Under the pieces are notes generated by a model. The model saw nothing but the letters and a program-made list of their open reading frames with translations. It was not told where the DNA came from and did no database searches. A program made the translations under genes and the position numbers. A stretch of DNA of 64,000 nucleotides, from contig NZ_AEEB01000017.1 of NCBI RefSeq assembly GCF_000179775.1, positions 585,522 through 649,521 of the forward strand. Reading direction: 5' to 3'. Below are positions 24,794 to 33,023 of the stretch, piece by piece. The stretch comes from Ahrensia sp. R2A130. Its GTDB lineage: Bacteria > Pseudomonadota > Alphaproteobacteria > Rhizobiales > Rhizobiaceae. Position 1 is the first letter of the stretch; every line of letters begins with the position of its first letter.

Positions 24794-25888
24794 ATGGCCG
24801 GACGTGAATCCGCAAGAAACCGGCAGCCAAGCCGGTCTGCGGTCGACATGCGTCCGCTTGAGCGTCGTCCGCGTAACCCGCGATCTGGCGGTGGCCTGCC
24901 GCATGACGAGTGCGAAGGTATGATCGACCGCGCCGTTCATGATTTTATCTTGCCAACGTTGCTGCTGCGTCAAACTGCGGGTCGTATCGCGCTCATCAAC
25001 GAAGCAACCCGCCTGAACGCTGAAAATCTCGTTTTCACGCAGGAGCTGGTGGATGCGCGGGCTTCTGCGGCTAATTTGGTTGAAATTACCGGTGCGCAAA
25101 TTTTGGCTGAAAAGTCGCAAGCCAACAATTTCGTGACGAATTCGTCTTCACCATCTAACTTAATGGCGAAGAGGGAAGATTTGACGGACGACGAAGCTTT
25201 GGCACGAGCGCATGACGCGATATATATAGAAGCCCACGAGATCATAACCTGCGCTGTGGCCGCTTTGGATGGTGACGGGAAACTTTTTGCCGCACGCTGG
25301 GATGCTTTGCGTCAGGCAGGCATCAGCGCTGAAGGTCTCTATCTCGGCTTGCTTTCACCTGTAGCCGTAGAACTTGGTCGCAGATGGGTTGATGACGAGT
25401 CGTCGTTTGGCGAGGTCACGCTCGCGATGACCGTGCTGCATCAGCAACTTCACGCTTCATACGGCGAGTTGGAAGCTGAGGTTACGCCGCACGGGCACAG
25501 CAACAGTATTTTTCTGGCACCCGCACCCGGCACCGATCATGTTTTTGGCGCCGCAATGGTTGAGTTGTTTTTCCGCGCCTACGGTTGGTCCGTCACTTCC
25601 GGCGTCGGCATGAGTGAAGCGGAAATTATATCTCAGGTTGCAGCCAATGAATTCGACGTGGTTGGCCTTTCTTTAGGCTCCCACGACAACAACCGGAACT
25701 TCGCGGATCTTGTCGCTCGTTTGCGGGAAGTATCAGCCAACAAGTCACTCGTTTTCATGGCGGGCGGCGCACCTTTTATTGAAGAGCCGGAACTTGCAGA
25801 AAAATTAGGGGCAGACGCTACAGCCCCGGACGCAACACGGGCAGTTTTGTGGGCACGACGTCTCGTTTCTCACAAGCTCGTGAAATAG
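24794..25888 (+). CDS. aerR: AerR/PpaA, B12-binding antirepressor of PpsR
   Basis: AerR/PpaA proteins bind cobalamin and modulate the repressor PpsR/CrtJ. The 364-residue product (from ATG 24794; an upstream ATG at 24740 is possible) has a helical segment around residues 140-225 and a C-terminal B12-binding Rossmann-like domain from about 237. The cobalamin-histidine context is TDHVFG (His249, Gly252), a variant of DxHxxG. GLSLGSHDNN and FMAGGAPF are the phosphate-loop-side motifs. It lies between bchF and ppsR, the conserved position. The first 60 residues are Arg-rich and poorly conserved. Confidence 0.9.
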   Translation: MAGRESARNRQPSRSAVDMRPLERRPRNPRSGGGLPHDECEGMIDRAVHDFILPTLLLRQTAGRIALINEATRLNAENLVFTQELVDARASAANLVEITGAQILAEKSQANNFVTNSSSPSNLMAKREDLTDDEALARAHDAIYIEAHEIITCAVAALDGDGKLFAARWDALRQAGISAEGLYLGLLSPVAVELGRRWVDDESSFGEVTLAMTVLHQQLHASYGELEAEVTPHGHSNSIFLAPAPGTDHVFGAAMVELFFRAYGWSVTSGVGMSEAEIISQVAANEFDVVGLSLGSHDNNRNFADLVARLREVSANKSLVFMAGGAPFIEEPELAEKLGADATAPDATRAVLWARRLVSHKLVK

Positions 25889-26146
25889 CCCTAAGGGCTA
25901 AATGGACGACCACTAAAGAGTTTACTGCGAGGCGAAAATCGCCTAAGAGACTAATAGATAAACGGAATTTCCAGTCGGGCTTCACCATAAGCCTATAAGT
26001 TGAGACGAGGCTGGGTACGGAATTTGAACAAAGAGCGAGGTCATTCGGTCCCGCTTAACCTTCCTGAACCGGCCGCCGCACACGGCCCTTTTGGAAAGAT
26101 CACAAACGCCTCCGGGAGCGGGCACAACGCGTAAGGACCGATTGTC
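25889..26146 (+). other. aerR-ppsR intergenic region, no gene seen
   Basis: This stretch separates the two regulator genes. It contains a small palindrome at the aerR stop (TAGCCCT-A-AGGGCTA) and a short GGCGA/TCGCC hairpin. I saw no TGT-N12-ACA box in it. It presumably holds the ppsR promoter, but no clear -35/-10 pair stands out. Confidence 0.4.
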
Positions 26147-27565
26147 TTGGACGATCTCGTTTCCCGAACCGCCGCCGGTGATTTCACGCGGGCCAAGGAC
26201 TTTTTTCAAGGTCTTGCCCCTGAACGCACGGCAAAAATCGTAGCTTCGGCTGCCGATGTAACCCTCGTAATCGACGCGCAGGGCATCATTCGTGATGCCG
26301 CCTTTGGCGTCGAAGCCCTGTTCAATTCAGGCGGACGAAGTTGGGCCGGTAGGCCGTTGACCGAAACGGTCACTATCGAGTGCGAAGACAAGGTTGAGCT
26401 GCTGCTGAGTGAGGCCCGCGCTGGTGGTGCTATGCGCTCTCGCGAAATCAATCATTCCCTTCCCCATGGCGAAGACATGCCCGTGCGCTACTCGGCAGCC
26501 CAACTGGGCGATGATGGCTCGGTCATCGTGTTTGGGCAGGATATTTCGCGCATTGCGGTGCTCCAGCAAAAACTGATGAACGCGCAGCTTTCCATGGAGC
26601 GCGATTTTGCGAAATTGCGCGCTGGCGAATTGCGTTACCGTATGATGTTCCAGCTTTCAGATGTGGCGCAGCTGGTGGTCGAGGCCGAAGGTCTGACCGT
26701 TGCCGACATCAACGCCGCAGCCGCCCGTGTGTTGGGCGAAGATACAGCCGCTGCCAAAGACAAGACCCTCGCCAAACTGTTCGATACTGACGACAGCGCG
26801 TTGCTGGAAAACGTGCTGCGCGCGACGGTCGACGAAGATCGCGAGCACGACATCGCCATTCATCTTCGCGATGGCAATGCGTTGACGTTGACCGCCACTC
26901 CGTTTCGGCAGGAGCGTCGCACTTATCTTTTGATCCACCTTATGGCGCGGGGTGACACGTCGTCTTCAGGTCATTTTGCGCTGGACCGGCAGGTCATGGA
27001 TATTGTCGAGCAGATGCCCGACGCCTTCGTGCTAACGACGCCGGATCGCAAGGTTCTGGCCACCAATGCGGCCTTCCTTGATCTGCTCAACATCGATTCT
27101 GTGCGTGATACCGAAGGCACAATTTTCGATCACTGGTTCGAGCGTCCCGGCGTCGATTGCAATGTGTTGATCGCCAATGTGGAAGAGCATGGAATCGTGC
27201 GCCGTTTCGCCACCATGCTCCGCAGCCGTTTTGGCCGCGTGGAAAGTGTCGAACTTGCAGCCACCCGTATTCCTCACCGCGACACATATGTCCTCGGTTT
27301 CATCATTCGACCGCTGGCAGCACCTGCCGGAACGTCTATGGGTGAAGAGACGGCGCTGACCCGATCCAACGAGCAGATTACCAATCTGGTCGGTCACATG
27401 CCGTTGAAAGACATCGTGCGGGAAACGACTCACATGATCGAGCAACTCTGCATCGAAACCGCTTTGGATCTGACCAAAGGCAACCGCGTTTCAGCCGCCA
27501 GAATGCTCGGCCTGTCGCGCCAGAGCCTTTACGCAAAACTCGCCCGGGATTCTGAAAACGAGTGA
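26147..27565 (+). CDS. ppsR: PpsR/CrtJ, redox-responsive repressor of photosynthesis genes
   Basis: PpsR represses bch, crt and puc genes under oxygen by binding TGT-N12-ACA pairs. The 472-residue protein has an N-terminal PAS-like domain (about 25-135), a helical linker (135-160), two PAS domains (about 160-265 and 280-395) and a Fis-type helix-turn-helix (GNRVSAARMLGLSRQSLYAKL). The start is TTG at 26147, after AAGGA. Cysteines occur at 79, 338 and 435; Cys435 sits at the redox cysteine beside the DNA-binding helix. No cysteine lies in PAS1, where RsPpsR has its partner Cys. Confidence 0.95.
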   Translation: MDDLVSRTAAGDFTRAKDFFQGLAPERTAKIVASAADVTLVIDAQGIIRDAAFGVEALFNSGGRSWAGRPLTETVTIECEDKVELLLSEARAGGAMRSREINHSLPHGEDMPVRYSAAQLGDDGSVIVFGQDISRIAVLQQKLMNAQLSMERDFAKLRAGELRYRMMFQLSDVAQLVVEAEGLTVADINAAAARVLGEDTAAAKDKTLAKLFDTDDSALLENVLRATVDEDREHDIAIHLRDGNALTLTATPFRQERRTYLLIHLMARGDTSSSGHFALDRQVMDIVEQMPDAFVLTTPDRKVLATNAAFLDLLNIDSVRDTEGTIFDHWFERPGVDCNVLIANVEEHGIVRRFATMLRSRFGRVESVELAATRIPHRDTYVLGFIIRPLAAPAGTSMGEETALTRSNEQITNLVGHMPLKDIVRETTHMIEQLCIETALDLTKGNRVSAARMLGLSRQSLYAKLARDSENE

Positions 27566-27576
27566 GATCTTTCTCA

Positions 27577-27613
27577 AAAATGTGCCGATATTTCTGAAAT
27601 TTTGGCACATTTT
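27577..27613 (+). terminator. ppsR terminator hairpin
   Basis: AAAATGTGCC (27577-27586) pairs perfectly with GGCACATTTT (27604-27613), with a partly self-complementary AT-rich loop. It begins 12 bases after the ppsR stop and ends in TTTT. It separates ppsR from the bchG promoter region. Confidence 0.7.
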
Positions 27614-27698
27614 CGCAAAGTTTGAAGGTTACGCAGGAACGGTCTTTTGTTTCAGGAGCTTACACGAGGAACCTTAGCGGACACCCTGTGATTTCAAC

Positions 27699-27742
27699 TG
27701 TCCAGTTTGATTGACAACTTTTACTGTCAATCATAACGTACA
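27699..27742. promoter_or_regulatory. tandem PpsR sites upstream of bchG
   Basis: Two exact TGT-N12-ACA boxes occur: TGTCCAGTTTGATTGACA (27699-27716) and TGTCAATCATAACGTACA (27725-27742), separated by 8 bases. An 8-bp spacing is the arrangement known for cooperative PpsR/CrtJ binding. The second box ends 3 bases before the bchG start codon, so binding would block initiation directly. Confidence 0.85.
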
Positions 27743-27745
27743 GCC

Positions 27746-28705
27746 ATGAACCCGTCCGTCATCACTCCTGCAAGCGCCGTTGAAGCCAGTATTCCTGCCC
27801 CCGGCAAGCTGCAGCCGCTCGCCGTTTTGGAACTGCTGAAGCCTGTCACATGGTTTCCGCCAATGTGGGCGTTCATGTGCGGTGTCGTGTCGTCGGGCGT
27901 AGCGCTTTCAGGCAACTGGCATCTCGCCATCGGCGGCGTCATTCTGGCCGGACCACTGGTCTGCGCCATGAGCCAGGCGATCAATGATTGGTACGACCGC
28001 CATGTCGACGCGATCAATGAGCCGGATCGGCCTATTCCGTCCGGTCGCGTTCCGGGTCGTTGGGGGCTTTATATTGCGCTCATCTGGACAGTCTTGTCGC
28101 TTGTTATGGCTTGGTTTTTGGGTCCGGCGGTGCTTGCGGCAACCGTTGTCGGTCTTGTGCTTGCAGCCGCCTATAGCGCACCACCTTTCCGGTTGAAGAA
28201 CAACGGTTGGTGGGGCAACGCCGCCTGCGGCATTTGTTATGAAGGTCTCGCATGGTTTACGGGCGCAGCTGTCATGACCGGCGGATGGCCCGATTGGCGC
28301 ATTGTCACTTTGGCTATTTTATACAGCGCCGGTGCCCACGGCATCATGACGTTGAACGACTTCAAATCTATCGAGGGTGATCGCGAAATGAACGTTCGCA
28401 CCATCCCCGTGCAGATTGGTGCAGCCAACGCGGCGCGTGTCGCAAGCGTGGTGATGACCCTGCCGCAACTGGCGGTGATCGGGCTTCTGTATTCATGGGA
28501 TAAGCCCGTTCATGCCGGAATCATTGTCGTAGCCGTCCTGCTTCAACTCGTTGTCTTTTCTTATTATTTGTTGCGCGCAGACTCGCTGGCAGCCAACCCG
28601 CGCCGCAACGCAGCCTTCACCAATCTCTACGGCGTCACGCTTTATGTGGCGGGCATGCTGGTCAGCGCCTTGGCTATCAGCTCTATTTTGAGCGCCGGAT
28701 TATGA
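27746..28705 (+). CDS. bchG: BchG, bacteriochlorophyll synthase
   Basis: This UbiA-family membrane prenyltransferase attaches the geranylgeranyl or phytyl tail to bacteriochlorophyllide. The 319-residue protein has about eight to nine helices and the two Asp-rich motifs NDWYDRHVDAINEPDRP and NDFKSIEGDREMN. Its stop overlaps the next gene's start (ATGA). Two PpsR boxes lie immediately upstream. Confidence 0.97.
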   Translation: MNPSVITPASAVEASIPAPGKLQPLAVLELLKPVTWFPPMWAFMCGVVSSGVALSGNWHLAIGGVILAGPLVCAMSQAINDWYDRHVDAINEPDRPIPSGRVPGRWGLYIALIWTVLSLVMAWFLGPAVLAATVVGLVLAAAYSAPPFRLKNNGWWGNAACGICYEGLAWFTGAAVMTGGWPDWRIVTLAILYSAGAHGIMTLNDFKSIEGDREMNVRTIPVQIGAANAARVASVVMTLPQLAVIGLLYSWDKPVHAGIIVVAVLLQLVVFSYYLLRADSLAANPRRNAAFTNLYGVTLYVAGMLVSALAISSILSAGL

Positions 28706-30042
28706 GCGCGCTTCAAGCTAATCCTGCGCCACTAGGCTGGTTCGGTATTTTCCGTCTCGGCCTCGTTCAGGCAGCACTTGGCGCAGTCGTTGTTCTCACC
28801 ACATCGGCGCTCAACCGAATTATGGTTGTGGAATACAGTCTCGCCGCCACCATTCCCGGTGCGCTGGTGGGCTTTCATTACGCCATTCAACTGTCACGCC
28901 CCCGCTGGGGTTACGGGTCGGATATGGGTGGCAGCCGCACGCGGTGGATCATCGGCGGAATGGGCATTCTCGCTATCGGTGGCGTTCTTGCCGCTGTTGG
29001 AACGGCGCTCATGGGAACCAGTTTCGTGCTGGGTCTTAGTGTTAGCATTTTGGCGTTCACGTTGATCGGCATCGGTGTCGGCGCCTCCGGCACATCGTTG
29101 CTCACGCTTCTGGCCATTCGGGTTGCACCACAACGGCGTCCTGCTGCGGCTTCGATGGTCTGGATCATGATGATCGCAGGCTTCATCGTCACCACGATTG
29201 CTGCCGGTGCAGCGCTCGATCCTTATTCGCCAGAACGACTTGTCATGGTCTCCGCCACGGTGTCCGCAATCGCTATGGTCGTCGCCTGTCTTGCTGTTTA
29301 CGGCATCGAGCAAGGCGCGAGGCAAACCGCTCTTGCGACATCTAACAAGCCTTCTTTCAAAGAAGCCTTTACCGATGTCTGGCAGGACGACCGGGCACGC
29401 AACTTCACTATCTTCGTCTTCGTTTCGATGCTGGCCTACAGCGCGCAGGACCTCATTTTGGAGCCCTTCGCCGGTCAGGTCTTCGGCTTCACGCCGGGTG
29501 AATCCACCCAGCTTTCGGGCCATCACAGCGGTGGTGTTATGGCTGGAATGATCGTGGTTGCGATTGCCGGTAGCGCCTTCAAGTTCGGCTCGCTGCGCCT
29601 TTGGGCGGTTGGCGGTTGCATCACATCAGCCATCGCTTTTGTAGGCCTAACCATGGCCGCGCAAAGCGGTGGCGACTGGCCTTTGAAAGCCAATGTTTTT
29701 GCACTCGGCATAGCAAATGGTGCATTCGCAGTTGCCGCCATCGGCTCGATGATGGGCCTGGCCCGCGCGGGCAAGGCACAACGTGAAGGCACACGCATGG
29801 GTACCTGGGGCGCGGCTCAGGCGATTGCGGTAGGTCTTGGTGGATTTGCCGGCACAGTGGCCGTTGACATTGCGCGACTGACCACAGGGTCGGTGCCGCA
29901 AGCCTATGGCGCGGTCTTCGCCTGCGAAGCGGTGTTGTTCGTGGTAGCGGCCATCATCGCCTTCCGCGTCGCACCAAGCGGCGAGATAAACATGACACAA
30001 GCGGCAGATGCCGATGCTTACGGAATGCAGGCGGCTGAATAG
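28702..30042 (+). CDS. PucC-family transporter between bchG and bchP (BCH2)
   Basis: This is a twelve-helix major facilitator protein of the PucC/BCH2/LhaA family, 446 residues. The motif LNRIMVVEYSLAATIPGALVG in the first helices parallels LhaA in this window. In Rhodobacter an equivalent gene between bchG and bchP (orf428) is in the same operon; its function is unclear but is presumed to involve bacteriochlorophyll handling. The start overlaps the bchG stop by four bases. Confidence 0.92.
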   Translation: MSALQANPAPLGWFGIFRLGLVQAALGAVVVLTTSALNRIMVVEYSLAATIPGALVGFHYAIQLSRPRWGYGSDMGGSRTRWIIGGMGILAIGGVLAAVGTALMGTSFVLGLSVSILAFTLIGIGVGASGTSLLTLLAIRVAPQRRPAAASMVWIMMIAGFIVTTIAAGAALDPYSPERLVMVSATVSAIAMVVACLAVYGIEQGARQTALATSNKPSFKEAFTDVWQDDRARNFTIFVFVSMLAYSAQDLILEPFAGQVFGFTPGESTQLSGHHSGGVMAGMIVVAIAGSAFKFGSLRLWAVGGCITSAIAFVGLTMAAQSGGDWPLKANVFALGIANGAFAVAAIGSMMGLARAGKAQREGTRMGTWGAAQAIAVGLGGFAGTVAVDIARLTTGSVPQAYGAVFACEAVLFVVAAIIAFRVAPSGEINMTQAADADAYGMQAAE

Positions 30043-30078
30043 GCCGTTATTTTGAAATTGGAATATGGGGGCTACGAT

Positions 30079-31275
30079 ATGACAGGCCAAATCGAACGCA
30101 CATCCATCCTGGTCGTTGGCGGTGGCCCCGCTGGCGCAACCGCTGCAAACGACCTTGCCAGCCGCGGCCACGATGTCGTGCTGCTGGACCGGGCAGGGCG
30201 CATCAAACCTTGCGGTGGCGCAATTCCGCCCCGCGCTATCGAAGATTTCGATATTCCAGCCGAACAAATTTGCGCGCGCATTCGTTCTGCCCGCATGATT
30301 GCGCCTTCTGACAAGGGCGTGGATATGCCCATCGAAAACGGCTTTGTCGGCATGGTCGACCGTGAGCATTTCGATGAGTGGCTGCGTGTTCGTGCCACCA
30401 AAAATGGCGCAACCCGCGTGACGGGCACATTCGATGGAATCACCCGCAACGCGGATGGCACGGTTGATGTGAGCTACAAGGATTCAGGTGGCCAAAGCCG
30501 CACGATCACCGCATCCATGGTGATCGGTGCCGATGGCGCTAAATCCAAAGTGCTCAAAACCGCGATGCCAAAGGTGAAGCCTGCACCTTATGTTTTCGCC
30601 TACCACGAAATCGTCGATGTGCCCGAGGCCATTAATGACAACGCAGCCTACATGGCGAACCGTTGCGACGTTTATTACCAAGGCAAACTGTCGCCGGACT
30701 TCTACGCATGGGTTTTCCCCCACGGCAAAACAGCGTCGATTGGCGTCGGTTCGGCCAAAAAAGGATTCTCATTGCGCGGTGCGGTGGCTGATTTGCGCCG
30801 CAACACCGGCTTGGACGACATGCCTTTGGTGCGGCACGAAGGCGCGCCGATTCCCATGAAGCCGATCAAACGCTGGGACGATGGTAAAAACGTCATCGTC
30901 ATCGGCGATGCTGCAGGTTGCGTGGCTCCAGCTTCTGGCGAAGGCATCTACTATGCCATGGCCTGCGGTCGTATGGGTGCAGAAGCCGTAGAATTGGCAC
31001 TGCAGACAGGCGATGCCAAACATCTGGCCAGCGCCCGCAAGGCGTTCCTAAAAGAGCACGGCAAGGTGTTTTGGGTGCTCGGTATCCTGCAGTATTTTTG
31101 GTACGGCGGCGATCGCCGTCGGGAGCGTTTCGTGAAGATTTGCGAAGACAAAGACGTGCAGCGCCTGACTTGGGAAAGCTACATGCACAAGCGCTTGGTG
31201 AAGCGTGAGCCGATGGCGCATGTGCGCGTGTTCTTCAAAGATATGGGGCACTTGCTGGGTCTGGCCCGAACGTAA
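30079..31275 (+). CDS. bchP: BchP, geranylgeranyl reductase
   Basis: BchP reduces the geranylgeranyl tail of bacteriochlorophyll to phytyl, three double bonds with NADPH. The 398-residue flavoprotein starts with a Rossmann FAD motif (VVGGGPAGATAAN). Further family motifs are KPCGGAIPPRAI and GDAAGCVAPASGEGIYYAM. The start at 30079 has a GGGGG ribosome-binding site; a TTG at 30052 in the same frame is less likely. The gene follows the PucC-like gene by 36 bases. Confidence 0.97.
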   Translation: MTGQIERTSILVVGGGPAGATAANDLASRGHDVVLLDRAGRIKPCGGAIPPRAIEDFDIPAEQICARIRSARMIAPSDKGVDMPIENGFVGMVDREHFDEWLRVRATKNGATRVTGTFDGITRNADGTVDVSYKDSGGQSRTITASMVIGADGAKSKVLKTAMPKVKPAPYVFAYHEIVDVPEAINDNAAYMANRCDVYYQGKLSPDFYAWVFPHGKTASIGVGSAKKGFSLRGAVADLRRNTGLDDMPLVRHEGAPIPMKPIKRWDDGKNVIVIGDAAGCVAPASGEGIYYAMACGRMGAEAVELALQTGDAKHLASARKAFLKEHGKVFWVLGILQYFWYGGDRRRERFVKICEDKDVQRLTWESYMHKRLVKREPMAHVRVFFKDMGHLLGLART

Positions 31276-31287
31276 CATCGTCTTTCG

Positions 31288-31584
31288 ATGCAAGCGTTTC
31301 TGAACTTCACCACCAGCCCTTGGGTCGGGGTAATGGTGCTGGCCGTTTTGATTGTCGAAGGGGCGGGCCTTGCGCTGTATCGCGCTTCGACAGGCCGTGG
31401 CCCGACATTTCCAGCATTGCTTCCGTTCCTGGGCGCAGGCTGCGCATTTGCTGTCACGCTTGTTGCTGCATTGGCTTTGAGAAGCGATGCTGCAGCGGCG
31501 ACCATGACGCAGGCGGCTTCCATTGGTTTGCCATTGGTGGCCGCGTTTCTGTTTCATGTCTGGGATCTAAAAAAGCGCTGGTGA
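31288..31584 (+). CDS. small membrane protein downstream of bchP, unknown function
   Basis: The 98-residue protein has three predicted membrane helices (about residues 12-30, 41-62 and 74-92) and a short basic C-terminus (DLKKRW). It begins 12 bases after bchP, so it belongs to the bchG-bchP transcript. No family was recognised with confidence. Position suggests a role in pigment or complex assembly, but this is inference. Confidence 0.7.
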   Translation: MQAFLNFTTSPWVGVMVLAVLIVEGAGLALYRASTGRGPTFPALLPFLGAGCAFAVTLVAALALRSDAAAATMTQAASIGLPLVAAFLFHVWDLKKRW

Positions 31585-31771
31585 AGGTTGCTGTTTGCAA
31601 CGTTTTCTCGCCCAATCCGTTTTAATATATGAGCGTGACATTCTGCCGTCTCAATCTCGGCAATAAGTTCGTCACACTCATAAGATATCTAAGGTCTTGC
31701 TTGACCTTTCCTCGCACCAACGTCACATCTTGTGTGAATGAGGGAGCAGACCAAACCCCCGGGAGAACCTA

Positions 31772-32200
31772 ATGTTCAAGACCACACTTTCCGCCGCCGC
31801 CCTGATGGGCGCAATGTTCGTCAGCACAGCGGCTTTCGCTGACGGCCACTCCGGTGGCGACGCTGCCGAAGGCGAAAAAACTTTCCGCAAATGCGCCAGC
31901 TGCCACGCTGTTGGTGAAGGCGCAAAAGTCAAAGTCGGCCCACCGCTGACCGACATCATCGGTCGCACCGCTGGCACATATGAAGGTATGCGCTACGGTG
32001 ACGATCTCGTCGCCGCCGGCGCAGCTGGTCTCGTTTGGGATGGTGCAGAAATGTTCGCCTATCTCGAAGATCCGCGCAAATATCTCCGCGCCAAGCTGGA
32101 CGACAAGAAAGCCCGTTCGAAAATGGCCTTCAAACTTCGCAAGGCCGAAGACCGTGCAGACGTGATTGCATATCTGGAAAGCCTGAAGCCTGCCGAATAA
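31772..32200 (+). CDS. cycA: soluble cytochrome c2
   Basis: This is a class I periplasmic c-type cytochrome. Its 142 residues comprise a signal peptide (about 1-23, ending AFA|DG), a haem motif CASCH and a C-terminal methionine-ligand region (SKMAFKLRK). Cytochrome c2 carries electrons from the bc1 complex to the photo-oxidised reaction centre. No pufC is present, so this protein probably re-reduces the special pair here. A TTGACC-like -35 lies at 31701-31706, but no clear PpsR box. Confidence 0.9.
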   Translation: MFKTTLSAAALMGAMFVSTAAFADGHSGGDAAEGEKTFRKCASCHAVGEGAKVKVGPPLTDIIGRTAGTYEGMRYGDDLVAAGAAGLVWDGAEMFAYLEDPRKYLRAKLDDKKARSKMAFKLRKAEDRADVIAYLESLKPAE

Positions 32201-32225
32201 GCGGCTTTTGCAGATACAGTTTTAG

Positions 32226-32257
32226 AAAACGGCCCTGCCATCGGTGGGGCCGTTTTT
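32226..32257 (+). terminator. cycA rho-independent terminator
   Basis: A 10-bp stem (AAAACGGCCC, 32226-32235, with GGGCCGTTTT, 32247-32256) is followed by T and an AT-rich tail. It lies 25 bases after the cycA stop and marks the end of the photosynthesis cluster. Confidence 0.9.
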
Positions 32258-32273
32258 ATATTGGGAGACAAGA

Positions 32274-32651
32274 ATGCCGCTGAAACGAATGGTCATGGAG
32301 CTCGGCATGGGCACAGACTTGCAAGGCGAGAGCCACACCAAGGCTTCCTGCCGCGCCGTGCACAACGCGCTGCGCCAGAACTCATTGTCGGTTTATGAGG
32401 CTTTCGGCGTCGACCGCGAGGATATGGTGGTGGAGATCATCGTCGGTGTGGCGGACCCCGAAGCCGTGGACACCGAGAAGGTGGCAGCGGAACTTCCCTA
32501 TGGTCGCCGAACGGTGCGTGTCGAAAAAGGTGGCATGGACACGCCGAAGGAAGACGGGGGCGGGTTCACCGTAATGGCCAATGCCGCGATCATCGTGTTC
32601 CTCGATCTGCCTGAAGGCAAAGACTGGGTCGAAGGAGGCGTTGCAGCATGA
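32274..32651 (+). CDS. Lin0512-family protein, first of two
   Basis: The 125-residue protein carries the Lin0512 family pattern: MELGMGTDLQGESHTKASCRA at the start, an AELPYGRRTVRVEKGG stretch near 70 and a C-terminal IIVFLDLP strand. Lin0512 proteins are small, of unknown function, and often occur as adjacent paralogues. The ATG at 32274 follows GGGAGACA. The stop overlaps the start of the second copy (ATGA). Confidence 0.85.
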   Translation: MPLKRMVMELGMGTDLQGESHTKASCRAVHNALRQNSLSVYEAFGVDREDMVVEIIVGVADPEAVDTEKVAAELPYGRRTVRVEKGGMDTPKEDGGGFTVMANAAIIVFLDLPEGKDWVEGGVAA

Positions 32652-33007
32652 GCAACCATACCTCTTCCCTGAAGCGTGTCATTCTGGAAATGGGCACAGG
32701 CAACGATCTATATGGTGAGGACTACACCAAGGCCGCCCGACGCGCCGTGCAGGACGCGATCCATCATTCGTCTATCACTCTGTTCAAGTCACTCGGCATA
32801 GATCCGGGCGTCATGCAGATCGAATTGCGGATTGCGGCGCAAAAGCCGGAAGCAATAGATAAAGAAGCAGTCGCTGCCGAACTGCCCTATGGACAGGTGA
32901 CGGTTGAGCCGGTGTTCGGCGGTTTGAACGTGATCGATGATGTGTCCGGACACACCAGCGTCATCGTCAACGCGGGTATCATCGTTCGGCTTCCGATGAA
33001 GGGCTAA
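32648..33007 (+). CDS. Lin0512-family protein, second of two
   Basis: The 119-residue protein is paralogous to its upstream neighbour: ILEMGTGNDLYGEDYTKAARRA aligns with the first copy, as do AELPYGQVTVEPVFGG and the final VNAGIIVRLP strand. Overlapping start and stop codons imply coupled, equimolar synthesis and suggest a heteromeric complex. Its stop codon overlaps that of the convergent TetR gene. Confidence 0.85.
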   Translation: MSNHTSSLKRVILEMGTGNDLYGEDYTKAARRAVQDAIHHSSITLFKSLGIDPGVMQIELRIAAQKPEAIDKEAVAAELPYGQVTVEPVFGGLNVIDDVSGHTSVIVNAGIIVRLPMKG

Positions 33008-33023
33008 GAAGCCTCTAGCCCTT
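32999..33023. terminator. bidirectional terminator overlapping both stop codons
   Basis: AAGGGCTA (32999-33006) pairs with TAGCCCTT (33016-33023). The forward TAA (33005-33007) and reverse TAG (33004-33006) both lie on its left arm. It could end transcription in both directions at minimal length. Confidence 0.6.

Noticed and set aside
31701..31730. Possible sigma70 promoter of cycA (TTGACC with a weak -10)
   Set aside because: The -35 is good but the -10 is poor at 17-18 spacing, so I mention it only as a possibility.
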